Part shown: one piece after another, positions 7,868 through 16,380 of the stretch
How the letters are laid out: every line of letters starts with the position of its first letter
How positions within the stretch are numbered: position 1 is the first letter of the stretch
Assembly: GCF_000010165.1 (NCBI RefSeq)
Contig: NC_012491.1
Coordinates: 4,907,001 to 4,971,000 of the forward strand
Length of the DNA stretch: 64,000 nt
Origin: Brevibacillus brevis NBRC 100599
GTDB lineage: Bacteria > Bacillota > Bacilli > Brevibacillales > Brevibacillaceae
Reading direction: 5' to 3'
Translations under genes and position numbers: made by a program
The notes under the pieces: generated by a model
The model's database searches: none
Seen by the model: only the letters and a program-made list of their open reading frames with translations
Told to the model about the DNA's origin: nothing

Positions 7868-9181
7868 ATGCATACCAAACAAGAGATTCTGGAAAAATTG
7901 ACCGGAATTCAATCCTCGCGAAAAAGCTATTACAGTGAGCTCGTCTATCTGATCGAGGAGATGAAAAAGAAAAACAAGCAGCTCGCCGTCATTAACCAGC
8001 TGACACAAATCCAGATCAACGCCACCTGGCAACAAACAACCAGTTATATCGCCGCACAGCTCTCGCAAATTCTCATATTCGAGCATTTTGCCCTGACCAT
8101 CGTGAAAGGAGGCATGCTCTCCTCCTATCTCGCCACGTGGAATGACGGAGATTGGCAATGCCATACGCTGACACAGAACATTGCAGTAGAAGCCCATGTG
8201 CTCACCGAGCAGGTTCATCTTACCATTGCCGAAGTGCTGCCTGAGCATCACGCCACCTCTGTTCCACTGCGCAGCCAATTAAATCAGACCTTTGGTTTTC
8301 TGACACTCTTACGCCAAACAAAGCAGCCAGTCGATCGGGACGAAGCCGAATTGATCCAGCTTGTCGCCAGCCATATTGGCGTCGTCGTAGAAAACAGCCT
8401 ACTATTTCAAGACGTGAATGAAAAGATCAAAATCGAAGCCCAACTGATTCAATCCGCAAAAATGGCGGCGATTGGCGAGATGGCTGCCGGCATTGCCCAT
8501 GAGCTAAACAGTCCGCTCACGGCCATCCTCGGAAACTCTCAATTGCTCATGCGCGAGATGACAGATGCCCCAGAGGCTCCCCTGATGAAAGACATCTATC
8601 AATGCGGGGTGCGCTGCAAAAAGATCATTCAAAACCTGCTCACCTTCTCACGGCAGGAAGAGTACTTGTTTTCCACTACCTCTATTGACGAGGTCGTAGA
8701 GGACGTACTGGGGCTAATTGGCTACCAGCTATCTGTTTCCGGCTTGACCATAACCCGGGAAATGTACGAGCCTCCTCTGCTGTTTCATGGAAGTCGTCAT
8801 CAGATCGAGCAAATTGTGATCAATCTCCTGTTAAATGCACGGGACGCTGTGGCAGGCAAGGAAGCTCCACACATCGTCATCCGTTCCTTCCTCGTACAAG
8901 AGGAGAATAGCTCTTACGTAGGCTTATCCGTGTACGATAACGGTACAGGCATTTGTGAAGAGCAGCTTTCGCAGATTTTTCAGCCCTTCTTCTCGACGAA
9001 GGAACGGACAAAAGGGACTGGTCTCGGGCTTTCCGTCAGTCTTGGAATTGCAGAAGCACACGGTGGGAAGCTGTTTGCCGAAAGTGTGGAGGGAGAGTAC
9101 AGCAAGTTTACGATGCTTTTGCCACTGTTAGCTGACGAGGAGGACAACGATGGAGAAAAAACGGATTTTGATCGTGGATGA
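7868..9181 (+). CDS. Soluble sensor histidine kinase (GAF-HisKA-HATPase)
   Basis: A 437-residue kinase without membrane helices, so it should sense a cytoplasmic signal. Residues about 20-45 form a coiled coil and 45-180 a GAF-like domain. The H-box GIAHELNSPLTA has the phospho-accepting His at 211. The ATPase has an N-box (NLLLNARDAV), DNGTGI and GTGLGLSV. Its 3' end overlaps the response regulator gene by 32 bases, which makes them a cognate pair. It probably controls sigma-54-dependent alcohol/aldehyde metabolism in response to the pathway substrate; this is inferred. Confidence 0.93.
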   Translation: MHTKQEILEKLTGIQSSRKSYYSELVYLIEEMKKKNKQLAVINQLTQIQINATWQQTTSYIAAQLSQILIFEHFALTIVKGGMLSSYLATWNDGDWQCHTLTQNIAVEAHVLTEQVHLTIAEVLPEHHATSVPLRSQLNQTFGFLTLLRQTKQPVDRDEAELIQLVASHIGVVVENSLLFQDVNEKIKIEAQLIQSAKMAAIGEMAAGIAHELNSPLTAILGNSQLLMREMTDAPEAPLMKDIYQCGVRCKKIIQNLLTFSRQEEYLFSTTSIDEVVEDVLGLIGYQLSVSGLTITREMYEPPLLFHGSRHQIEQIVINLLLNARDAVAGKEAPHIVIRSFLVQEENSSYVGLSVYDNGTGICEEQLSQIFQPFFSTKERTKGTGLGLSVSLGIAEAHGGKLFAESVEGEYSKFTMLLPLLADEEDNDGEKTDFDRG

Positions 9182-10586
9182 TGAAACAGAAGTGACTACC
9201 TTTTTCACCTATTTTCTCAAGAAAAAAGACTGCGATATCGTCGTTGCCAATTCTGGCAAGGACGTGGAACGGCTGCTTCACTCGGATTCTACCGGCTTTC
9301 ACGCTGCACTCGTGGACCTGAAGCTGCCAGATGCCGACGGGTTGACGCTGCTCAAACAGATCAAGGCCGTATTCCCCGCCTGTGAAGTCTTGATCATGAC
9401 GGGCTTCAGTACGATTAAATCGGCTGTGACAGCGATGCAATGGGGTGCTCGCGATTACTTGGAAAAGCCTTTCGACGATCTGGACAGTCTGGAGCAGGTC
9501 ATCGATGCGGTGCTCTCCCCTTCCAGCAAACACAGCGATCACCTATCCCAAGAAGCCGCCCAATATGGTATCGTGTATTCATCTGACAGTCCGATGGCTA
9601 ATGTGACCGCAATTGCCAAAAAATTAGCAAAAAAGGCGATCCACGTCCTTATTGAGGGCGAAACGGGTACCGGCAAGGAGCTGATGGCCCGTTTTCTCCA
9701 CGGAGCAAGCAATCGCGCCCAGCAGCCTTTTGTCGCTTTTAACTGCGGGGCCGTCCCGGAATCCTTGCTGGAAAGTGAGCTGTTCGGCTATGAAAAGGGC
9801 GCTTTTACCGGAGCGCTCAAATCACGCAAAGGCTTGTTCGAGCTGGCACATAACGGAACGCTGTTTCTCGATGAGATCGGGGAGGCTCCCCCTTCTATCC
9901 AAGTGAAGCTCTTGCGTACGCTGGAGACGGGAGAATTCATGAGGGTCGGTGGTGAGCAGATCGGTCAGAGCAATATTCGCTTTATTTCTGCTACGAACCG
10001 TGATTTGGAGCATGAAGTCGAAATGAATCGTTTCCGCAGTGATCTGTTGTATCGTCTGGAAGGGATCAAGCTGTCGATTCCACCTCTTCGCGAACGGATT
10101 CAGGATATCCCCACAATCGCGCGCTACTACTTGCAAAAGCGCAGTGGAGAGCCATGTGAAATCGAGCAGGATGCCATTGAGGTCTTGCAGCGCTACGATT
10201 GGCCAGGCAATATCCGCCAACTGATCAACGTACTCAATCAAACCATCGCGTTGCACGAATGCGAACGACTGCGTGCCGAGCATTTGCCAGCAAGTTTGCG
10301 AAGCCGCACGGTACAGGTGCAGCCTCCCACTGTCCCCAAACGGATCGAGCAGATCATCGATCACGAATGCGAGCGCTTTGTCGATACGATCAGTCGCCTT
10401 GTCACCTCTGTAGACGGGATCGACTTCGATTATTTGATCAAGCGGATTAAACAGCTCGAAGGCGAGATCGGGCGAACGATTATCGAAAAGGGCTTGACCG
10501 AAACGAATGGAAACAGACAGCTTTTAAGCAAAAAATTAAACATCACCAAACGGACGATTCGCTACATTTTGAACGAAAAAGCATAA
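9150..10586 (+). CDS. NtrC-family sigma-54-dependent response regulator
   Basis: A 478-residue bacterial enhancer-binding protein. The receiver domain spans residues 1-120, with phospho-acceptor D56. The AAA+ domain has Walker A GETGTGKE (170-177), the sigma-54 contact loop GAFTGA (217-222) and Walker B GTLFLDE (236-242). A Fis-type HTH lies at the C-terminus (NRQLLSKKLNITKRTIRYIL). GAFTGA is intact, so it should activate sigma-54 polymerase. A -24/-12 promoter sits in front of adhP about 2.6 kb upstream. A stretch of roughly 60 residues between AAA+ and HTH is longer than usual. Confidence 0.95.
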   Translation: MEKKRILIVDDETEVTTFFTYFLKKKDCDIVVANSGKDVERLLHSDSTGFHAALVDLKLPDADGLTLLKQIKAVFPACEVLIMTGFSTIKSAVTAMQWGARDYLEKPFDDLDSLEQVIDAVLSPSSKHSDHLSQEAAQYGIVYSSDSPMANVTAIAKKLAKKAIHVLIEGETGTGKELMARFLHGASNRAQQPFVAFNCGAVPESLLESELFGYEKGAFTGALKSRKGLFELAHNGTLFLDEIGEAPPSIQVKLLRTLETGEFMRVGGEQIGQSNIRFISATNRDLEHEVEMNRFRSDLLYRLEGIKLSIPPLRERIQDIPTIARYYLQKRSGEPCEIEQDAIEVLQRYDWPGNIRQLINVLNQTIALHECERLRAEHLPASLRSRTVQVQPPTVPKRIEQIIDHECERFVDTISRLVTSVDGIDFDYLIKRIKQLEGEIGRTIIEKGLTETNGNRQLLSKKLNITKRTIRYILNEKA

Positions 10587-10621
10587 CGTCTGCATTGGCG
10601 CATCTAGGAGGCATTCACGTC

Positions 10622-11857
10622 GTGGTTCCCGAAAAACCTTTCTCGACCCTAAAAAAAATCCCTGCTGACTTCTCTCTATCTGCCGTTATTGTAGGACTCA
10701 TCGCCACGATGGTCTCCTATGCAGGACCATTGCTGATCGTCTTTCAAGCTGCCAAGGGTGCAGGACTCAGCGATGCTGTCCTCGCCTCTTGGATTTGGGC
10801 CATCTCGATTGGGAGCGGCTTGACGTGTATTGTACTCAGCATCTGGTTTCGTACCCCGGTCATTACGGCTTGGTCGACTCCGGGGGCCGTTCTGTTAGTC
10901 ACCAGCTTGACGGTATACTCCTTTCCCGACGCGATTGGCGCGTATATTTTTTCGGCCGTGGTCATTACGCTCGTCGGTGTTTCCGGTTTATTTTCCGTCT
11001 TGATGAAATACGTCCCGCAGTCGATTACGACCGCCATGCTCGCGGGGATTCTCCTGTCTTTTGGCGTAGAAGTCTTTGTTTCCATGCAGCACCTGCCTGC
11101 CTTGGCTCTGCCGATGATCTTTTGCTATTTGTTCGCCAAACGCTGGTCGCCACGGTATGCGGTCGTGCTTACGCTTTTCGTCGGCTTGGGTGTCGCTTTT
11201 CTTTTGGGGCGTTTGCAAATGGACAATGTCCAGATGTCCCTCGTCCAGCCCGTCTTTACGATGCCGACGTTTTCTCTCGATGCGATCATCGGCTTGGGGA
11301 TTCCATTGTGCATCGTCGCGCTTGCCTCGCAGAACGCTCCAGGAATTAGCGTTTTAAAAGCAGACGGGTACGATACACCTGCTGGACCGCTCGTAACGAC
11401 AACTGGCATCGCGTCACTCTTGCTCGCTCCTTTTGGTTCACCAGGAATTAATCTCGCAGCAATTACAGCGGCTATTTGCACGGGAAAAGAAGCTCATCCG
11501 GATCATACCAAGCGCTACATTGCCGGAATTGCCTGCGGGGGCTTTTACTTACTCTTCGGGATGTTTGGCGCTACGATGGCTTCGGTGTTCGCTGCTTTGC
11601 CCAAAGAATTGATTGCTGTTATTGCTGGCTTGGCTCTGTTTGCCTCGCTCAGTTCCAGCCTCGCACAGGCGATGAGCGAAGCGAAGGAACGGGAATGCGC
11701 CTTGGTTACGTTTCTCGTCACGATTTCCGGCATCTCCATTGGCGGAATCGGCGCTGCTTTCTGGGGCTTGATTGCGGGGGTGATCACTCATCTGATTTTG
11801 AATGGTAATGTGAAAAGTTGGTTTGGGAAAAAGAAGAATACGCAGCCGTTGGCATAG
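10622..11857 (+). CDS. benE: Benzoate/H+ symporter BenE family transporter
   Basis: A 411-residue integral membrane protein with about 12 hydrophobic helices and the composition and length of the BenE family, which imports benzoate with protons. I chose the GTG at 10622, ten bases after AGGAGG at 10606-10611; an in-frame TTG at 10595 lies before that site. It is 35 bases after the activator gene and ends the Fe-ADH operon. With two alcohol dehydrogenases under one regulator, an aromatic acid or alcohol is a plausible substrate, but no ring-degrading enzymes are nearby. Confidence 0.9.
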   Translation: MVPEKPFSTLKKIPADFSLSAVIVGLIATMVSYAGPLLIVFQAAKGAGLSDAVLASWIWAISIGSGLTCIVLSIWFRTPVITAWSTPGAVLLVTSLTVYSFPDAIGAYIFSAVVITLVGVSGLFSVLMKYVPQSITTAMLAGILLSFGVEVFVSMQHLPALALPMIFCYLFAKRWSPRYAVVLTLFVGLGVAFLLGRLQMDNVQMSLVQPVFTMPTFSLDAIIGLGIPLCIVALASQNAPGISVLKADGYDTPAGPLVTTTGIASLLLAPFGSPGINLAAITAAICTGKEAHPDHTKRYIAGIACGGFYLLFGMFGATMASVFAALPKELIAVIAGLALFASLSSSLAQAMSEAKERECALVTFLVTISGISIGGIGAAFWGLIAGVITHLILNGNVKSWFGKKKNTQPLA

Positions 11858-11883
11858 CTGCCTGAACGTGAGGAGAGAGCCCC

Positions 11884-12159
11884 GTGAAAAAATGGTTTGG
11901 TGTCATTACTCTTTCAGCTTTCCTTCTAGCGATCAGCTCTGCTTGCACGACGAAGGAGCCCACACACTCCTCAAGTGGTTTTGCGCTATCGAAAACTTTT
12001 TCATCCACAGAAGAAATCACCCAATGGGTATGAAGTAGCCGTGGACAACGTGTTTCAAAACCTCACCGATCACCAGATTAAGGCACCGAGTATAAGAATG
12101 TGTTTGTATCAGACGAGATTCCCTATATTACGGAAGAGGATGTACTGGATGCAATCTAA
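11884..12159 (+). pseudogene. Broken lipoprotein gene
   Basis: A GTG at 11884 behind GAGGAGA begins MKKWFGVITLSAFLLAISSA followed by Cys, a clean lipoprotein signal peptide. The frame stops after 49 codons at 12031-12033. Other frames continue with protein-like sequence: GYEVAVDNVFQNLTDHQIKA, then YKNVFVSDEIPYITEEDVLD ending at a TAA at 12157-12159. At least two frameshifts therefore separate signal peptide, middle and end of what was a lipoprotein of about 90 residues or more. The family is not recognised. A truncated but exported 49-residue lipoprotein could still be made. Confidence 0.6.
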
Positions 12160-12162
12160 GAA

Positions 12163-12192
12163 ACGGCTCCTCGAATGCATCTGAGGAGCCGT
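12163..12192. terminator. Bidirectional terminator between benE operon and SDR gene
   Basis: ACGGCTCCTC pairs with GAGGAGCCGT around a 10-nt loop, a 10-bp GC-rich stem in the convergent space. The T-tract is weak on both sides (TCTTATAT on the plus strand). Confidence 0.7.
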
Positions 12193-12211
12193 CTTATATG
12201 TTCCCTGAAAA

Positions 12212-13087
12212 CTAGCGGTAAAACCCTTGTTCCTCTGCGTAATTTCCCCAATGCGGGCGGCTACCATCTCGATCCGTAAAAGAATACTCGTCCGACAAGC
12301 CCCATGTACTGAGCGTTTTCCCTGTTTTTTCTGCGACTGCCGGGTCCGAAGCCAGCGCAACCACCGCTCGACCGATGTACGTAGGTGTTTCCGACATGAG
12401 GAAGTGCTTGTCTTGCTTCGATGCCTCTCTCCATGTCTCTTCTGTAACGCCAAATTGATCGAGCATCGCTTCTGAGCGCAGGAAGCCCGGTGTTAAAGCC
12501 AACGCGGTAACCCCGTGCGGGCGCAGGTCCTCTGCCATCGACACCGCTAGATGAATCGTCGAGATTTTTGCCAAGCTGTAGTACAGATTGCCGCGGTACC
12601 GATAGTCGATTCCGTCCGTGATCTCGATAATCAGCCCTTTTTTCTGTGCGACCATGAGTGGAACCGCATAGTGACTGGTAATCATATGCGTACGAATGGC
12701 GCGTTCTTGCATCAATAGCCCGTCTGCCAATGGCTGCTCCCAGAACGGTGTCCCCCAGTGAGTCAACGGATCTCCACCCCAGATGTCATTGACCAAAAGA
12801 TCGAGTTGTCCATTTTGCTCCACCTTTACTCGCTCAAAGAATGCTTTTACCTCTTGTTCCTGCGTATGATCGACTCGCACAGCGATCCCGTTTCCGCCGC
12901 TTGCCGTCACGAGCTCTGCTGTCTCTTCAATTGTCTCCTGTCGTGCCATATCAGAGTGCTGACCACGCACCGTGCGTCCCGTCACATATACCGTCGCCCC
13001 TGCCTCTCCCAGACTGACCGCAATCCCCCGTCCTGCTCCTCTTGTGCCGCCTGCTACCACCGCTACTTTCCCCTGTAATGGTTTCAT
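12212..13087 (-). CDS. Short-chain dehydrogenase/reductase
   Basis: A 291-residue SDR-family NAD(P) oxidoreductase. The nucleotide motif GGTRGAGRG is at 13-21 and the catalytic pair Y170/K174 is seen in YYSLAK. The usual active-site Ser about 13 residues before the Tyr is not obvious (the segment reads EITDG), and a long insertion rich in Trp and Pro lies near residues 100-120. Several bacterial SDRs of this subgroup share these traits, and the substrate is unknown. It diverges from a WYL-domain regulator across a long palindromic operator, so it is probably controlled by that regulator. Confidence 0.88.
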   Translation of the reverse strand: MKPLQGKVAVVAGGTRGAGRGIAVSLGEAGATVYVTGRTVRGQHSDMARQETIEETAELVTASGGNGIAVRVDHTQEQEVKAFFERVKVEQNGQLDLLVNDIWGGDPLTHWGTPFWEQPLADGLLMQERAIRTHMITSHYAVPLMVAQKKGLIIEITDGIDYRYRGNLYYSLAKISTIHLAVSMAEDLRPHGVTALALTPGFLRSEAMLDQFGVTEETWREASKQDKHFLMSETPTYIGRAVVALASDPAVAEKTGKTLSTWGLSDEYSFTDRDGSRPHWGNYAEEQGFYR

Positions 13088-13122
13088 TCGTCATGCCTCC
13101 TTATCGATTCATACATGAAACA

Positions 13123-13160
13123 TAACGAAGTAAATATGACAACTGCTGTCATATTCGTTA
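13123..13160. promoter_or_regulatory. Long inverted-repeat operator between SDR and WYL regulator genes
   Basis: TAACGAA and TTCGTTA flank ATATGACA and TGTCATAT around a short centre, giving an extended interrupted palindrome of 38 bases. It lies 36 bases before the SDR start and 46 bases before the regulator start. A position between divergent genes and strong symmetry suggest the binding site of the adjacent regulator. Confidence 0.6.
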
Positions 13161-13206
13161 CGATACAATCAAAGTAATGTTGTTCTTACTTCTAGGAGGG
13201 CTTTTT

Positions 13207-14163
13207 ATGCGGGCAGATCGACTCCTTGCGATTTTGTTACTCTTGCAAAACCACGGTCGTATGACTTCCAAGCAATTAGCTGAAAGGCTGGAGGTGTCCG
13301 AGCGAACCGTTCATCGTGATATGGAGGCTTTGAGCTCGTCAGGCGTTCCCGTCTATGCGCTGCGCGGTGCAGATGGGGGCTGGGCTTTGGCTGAAGGGTA
13401 TCGCAGTAATTTGACCGGAATGAAAATAAATGAGCTGCAATCACTGCTCGTAGCGTCCCCTGCCGCCTTGTTAAATGATCTCGGGCTGCATGAAAACTAT
13501 GAAGCTGCTTTTCTCAAGCTGCTATCCGCGCTGCCAAAGACTGTTCAGCAGGATGCTATCCACGTACGTCATCTCCTTCATATCGACGGGGCTGGCTGGC
13601 ATGAATCGACGGAGACATTTCCGTTCTTGTCTACCGTTCAAGATGCCGTATGGCTCTCTCGCAAGCTGTTCATTCGTTACATGCGCGAAGATGTGGCCGT
13701 AGAGCGCATTGTCTGCCCGCTCGGACTCGTCGCCAAGCGAAGCATTTGGTATTTGGTTGCAAAAGTGGACGAGGACATGCGGACGTACCGGATTTCACGA
13801 CTGTTGGATGCACATCTTTTAGATGATGGCTTCGTCCGCCCAAGCGAGTTCGACCTCGCTTCTTATTGGGAACAATCCACAATGGACTTCAAATCCAGCC
13901 TCCCACGTTATCCTGCGCGGTTACTCGTTAAAAAAGGAACGTTACCTGCTGTAAAACAGGAGCGTTATATAAAAATAGCTTCCACCCAAGCCGCAACAGA
14001 CGACTGGATGGAAGCAGAGGTTGAATTTCATACACTTGCATCAGCATGCTCGCTAGTGCTCAGCTTCGGCCCGCACATTCAAGTGCTGGAGCCACAAGAA
14101 CTGAAACGTGAGGTCCTAGAGCAGGTGCGTGCTACACTTGGCCTGTACGAGGTCCCGAATTAG
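13207..14163 (+). CDS. WYL-domain transcriptional regulator (YafY/DeoR-like)
   Basis: A 318-residue regulator. Residues 1-55 form a winged helix-turn-helix (MTSKQLAERLEVSERTVHRD). The middle and end form a WYL domain, including SIWYLVAK near residue 180, a ligand-sensing module. The ATG at 13207, just after AGGAGG and a spacer, is chosen over an upstream in-frame ATG at 13177. It is divergent from the SDR gene across a 38-bp palindrome. Its 3' end overlaps the convergent MFS transporter gene by 32 bases. The ligand is unknown. Confidence 0.9.
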   Translation: MRADRLLAILLLLQNHGRMTSKQLAERLEVSERTVHRDMEALSSSGVPVYALRGADGGWALAEGYRSNLTGMKINELQSLLVASPAALLNDLGLHENYEAAFLKLLSALPKTVQQDAIHVRHLLHIDGAGWHESTETFPFLSTVQDAVWLSRKLFIRYMREDVAVERIVCPLGLVAKRSIWYLVAKVDEDMRTYRISRLLDAHLLDDGFVRPSEFDLASYWEQSTMDFKSSLPRYPARLLVKKGTLPAVKQERYIKIASTQAATDDWMEAEVEFHTLASACSLVLSFGPHIQVLEPQELKREVLEQVRATLGLYEVPN

Positions 14164-15325
14164 CAAGGACTTTTGTTTCTCGTCCGTACATGAGCAGGAC
14201 GATTGCTCCCACGATCAGCACCGCGGTAAACATACTAAAAATGAACGTGTAGCTGTAATGATGCGACGAGTAGTAACCGACGAGATACGGCGCGATAATA
14301 CTGCCGATTCTTCCGACACCTGATGCCATACCGGAACCGGTAGCGCGCAGCGGTGTCGGATAATTTTCCGGCGTGTACGCGTACAAAGCACCCCAAGCAC
14401 CCAGATTGAAGAAAGACAAGAAGGCTCCCGTCACCAACAGTTCCATGGTGCCACTGCTTTGTCCAAAAGCGAACGCCATCACACCAGTCATGAACAAGAA
14501 GGTCGCCAGCGTCCATTTCCGTCCCCATTTTTCCACGAGATAGGCTGCCGCGAAATAACCTGGCAGTTGGGCCAACGTCATGATCAGTACGTACTGGAAG
14601 CTTTTGATCATTGTAAAGCCTTTGTCGACCAATACAGATGGCATCCATAGAAACATGCCGTAGTACGAGAACGCAATCGCAAACCAGACAACCCACAGCG
14701 TAATCGTCTCTGTGCGATGAGACGTCAACAGCTTTCCAACCGGAATCTTTTCGGCCTGCTTTTGAAACTGCGGAGATTCAGGAATACTCCTCCGAGCGAA
14801 CCAGGCGTACACAATAGGCAACGCCCCGATCATGACAGCTACGCGCCAGCCATAGTCCGGAATGATGAAATACGATATGACGGCTGCCGCGATCCAACCG
14901 ACCGCCCAAAAGCTCTCCAACAGCACAACCGTACTTCCTCGCTTCTCCGGTGGCGCAAACTCGTTTACCAGCGTCGAGGCTACTGGCAGCTCGGCACCCA
15001 AACCGAGTCCCATCAGGAAGCGGAACAGCAGCATGGTCGCAAAGCCAGTTGCGAAAGCGCTAGCAAAACTCGCCAAACCAAACAAGATCAGGGTCAGCAA
15101 AAACACTGGCTTGCGGCCAATTCTGTCAGCCAAATAGCCACCTGCAATTGCTCCAATCGCCATCCCGACGAGATTGCCCGTCCCTAATAGCCCGGCTTCT
15201 TCCCCCGTCAAACCCCATTCCTGTCGTAATGCCACCATAATAAAAGATAAAAGTGCAACATCCATGGCATCGAACATCCAGCCAAAACCGGCTGCCCAAA
15301 AAACTTTTTTGTAAGGCTTTGACAT
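14132..15325 (-). CDS. MFS transporter of the sugar/aromatic acid:H+ family (NiaP-like)
   Basis: A 397-residue major facilitator with 12 hydrophobic segments. Family signatures are GYLADRIGRKPVF after helix 2 and PEKRGSTVVLLESFWAVGW. The N-terminus, with WMFDAMDVALLSFIM, is typical of the AAHS/NiaP-type carriers that import aromatic acids or niacin. The substrate cannot be assigned with confidence. It is transcribed alone; an 18-base dyad (CTACTAT-N4-ATAGTAG) lies at 15420-15437 upstream. The 3' end overlaps the convergent WYL regulator. Confidence 0.85.
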   Translation of the reverse strand: MSKPYKKVFWAAGFGWMFDAMDVALLSFIMVALRQEWGLTGEEAGLLGTGNLVGMAIGAIAGGYLADRIGRKPVFLLTLILFGLASFASAFATGFATMLLFRFLMGLGLGAELPVASTLVNEFAPPEKRGSTVVLLESFWAVGWIAAAVISYFIIPDYGWRVAVMIGALPIVYAWFARRSIPESPQFQKQAEKIPVGKLLTSHRTETITLWVVWFAIAFSYYGMFLWMPSVLVDKGFTMIKSFQYVLIMTLAQLPGYFAAAYLVEKWGRKWTLATFLFMTGVMAFAFGQSSGTMELLVTGAFLSFFNLGAWGALYAYTPENYPTPLRATGSGMASGVGRIGSIIAPYLVGYYSSHHYSYTFIFSMFTAVLIVGAIVLLMYGRETKVLANSGPRTGQV

Positions 15326-15419
15326 TCTCTTTCCCTGCTTTCCTTTCTTTTGCGCATGCTATTCACGCCTAGTTATCATTTCACTTTTTCGTCCAATATC
15401 CTGCTCGCGGAAAGAAGTT

Positions 15420-15437
15420 CTACTATTGTGATAGTAG
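15420..15437. promoter_or_regulatory. Perfect dyad upstream of the MFS transporter gene
   Basis: CTACTAT and ATAGTAG are separated by TTGTG minus overlap, giving a 7-4-7 inverted repeat 95 bases before the transporter start. It is operator-sized; no regulator is assigned. Confidence 0.35.
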
Positions 15438-15496
15438 GCTCAGTTCCATGATTCGTAAGCCCGCTATTTTAAAATAAGGGATTCTTGTTCTCTTAT

Positions 15497-16273
15497 TTAA
15501 GGAAGCTGCTGAATGAATCTGTTCATGAGCAAAGAAAGAGAAATCAAGATGGGAGGGTCGTCCGGATGAGGCACATGAAGAGTAACCTGCTGATGAGGGA
15601 CGATCGTAGTTGGTGTGACAATGATTGGTTTCTTGGAACGTGTTCGCAAGGTCTCGTACGGCAAGAGAAAATCCATCGCCTGCATGCCCCAGGCAACAGA
15701 TGTCGCCATCAAGTAATACGTGCCCGGCTTGACATTGGTAAAACAAAAATCTCCTAACGAGGGCAGCAATGTTCCGTATAAAGGAAGACCTTCTGGAATC
15801 GGCTTGGCAAACAATCCAATCAAAATGACGCCTTGAAATGGCTCTGTGGACTCGATTATCCCTGCAATGGTCATTGGTCGTTCGGGGGCCGGGTGTAACC
15901 GACTCCACTCTGTCAACTGCTGCAAGGAACGAAGTCGGTCTTCCGCTAGCTGAGCCGTTTCTCGAAATTCGCTAGGCGATACCCCGACACGCTCCGTAAA
16001 ACGGGTAGAGAATGTACCCAGACTCTGCTGACCAATTTCCAGACCAATGTCCCGAACACTCATGTTTGTGCGTAGCAGTAAATCCTTTGCTCTTTGGAGT
16101 CGCATAGTCGATACATAATAAAGAGGTGGGAGACCGATTCTTTCTTTAAAAATTCGCGCAAAATGATACTGACTATACGCAACATGATTCGCCAATCGAG
16201 AAAGTGGCAAAGGCTCGTCTAAATGCCGATGTATATAAGCAATCACTTCGTCAATTTCGGTATACCTGTCCAT
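15497..16273 (-). CDS. AraC-family transcriptional regulator with C-terminal effector-type domain
   Basis: A protein of about 258 residues. Two AraC-type helix-turn-helix motifs lie at the N-terminus (SRLANHVAYSQYHFARIFKE and MSVRDIGLEIGQQSLGTFST), the reverse of AraC itself but as in MarA/Rob/SoxS-type and effector-domain regulators. The C-terminal 150 residues are a separate small-molecule or carrier-type domain that I cannot name. I place the start at ATG 16273; a TTG immediately upstream has a better spacing to GGGAG. A LexA-like dyad lies 40 bases upstream. No target gene is evident. Confidence 0.82.
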   Translation of the reverse strand: MDRYTEIDEVIAYIHRHLDEPLPLSRLANHVAYSQYHFARIFKERIGLPPLYYVSTMRLQRAKDLLLRTNMSVRDIGLEIGQQSLGTFSTRFTERVGVSPSEFRETAQLAEDRLRSLQQLTEWSRLHPAPERPMTIAGIIESTEPFQGVILIGLFAKPIPEGLPLYGTLLPSLGDFCFTNVKPGTYYLMATSVAWGMQAMDFLLPYETLRTRSKKPIIVTPTTIVPHQQVTLHVPHPDDPPILISLSLLMNRFIQQLP

Positions 16274-16312
16274 CAATCGAGCTACTCCCTCCCTCTTCTG
16301 CACAGCGAAATA

Positions 16313-16328
16313 CAGAACGTTTGTTCTG
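16313..16328. promoter_or_regulatory. LexA-box-like dyad in front of the AraC-type gene
   Basis: CAGAACGTTTGTTCTG is a 6-4-6 palindrome whose core GAAC-N4-GTTC equals the Bacillus SOS box core (consensus CGAACRNRYGTTYC), with mismatches at the flanks. It is 40 bases upstream of the AraC-type start, a plausible repressor position. Confidence 0.4.
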
Positions 16329-16380
16329 AAATAAAATTTACCATATTTTTCTGAACAATGGAAGGAGTAAATTGCAGCAG

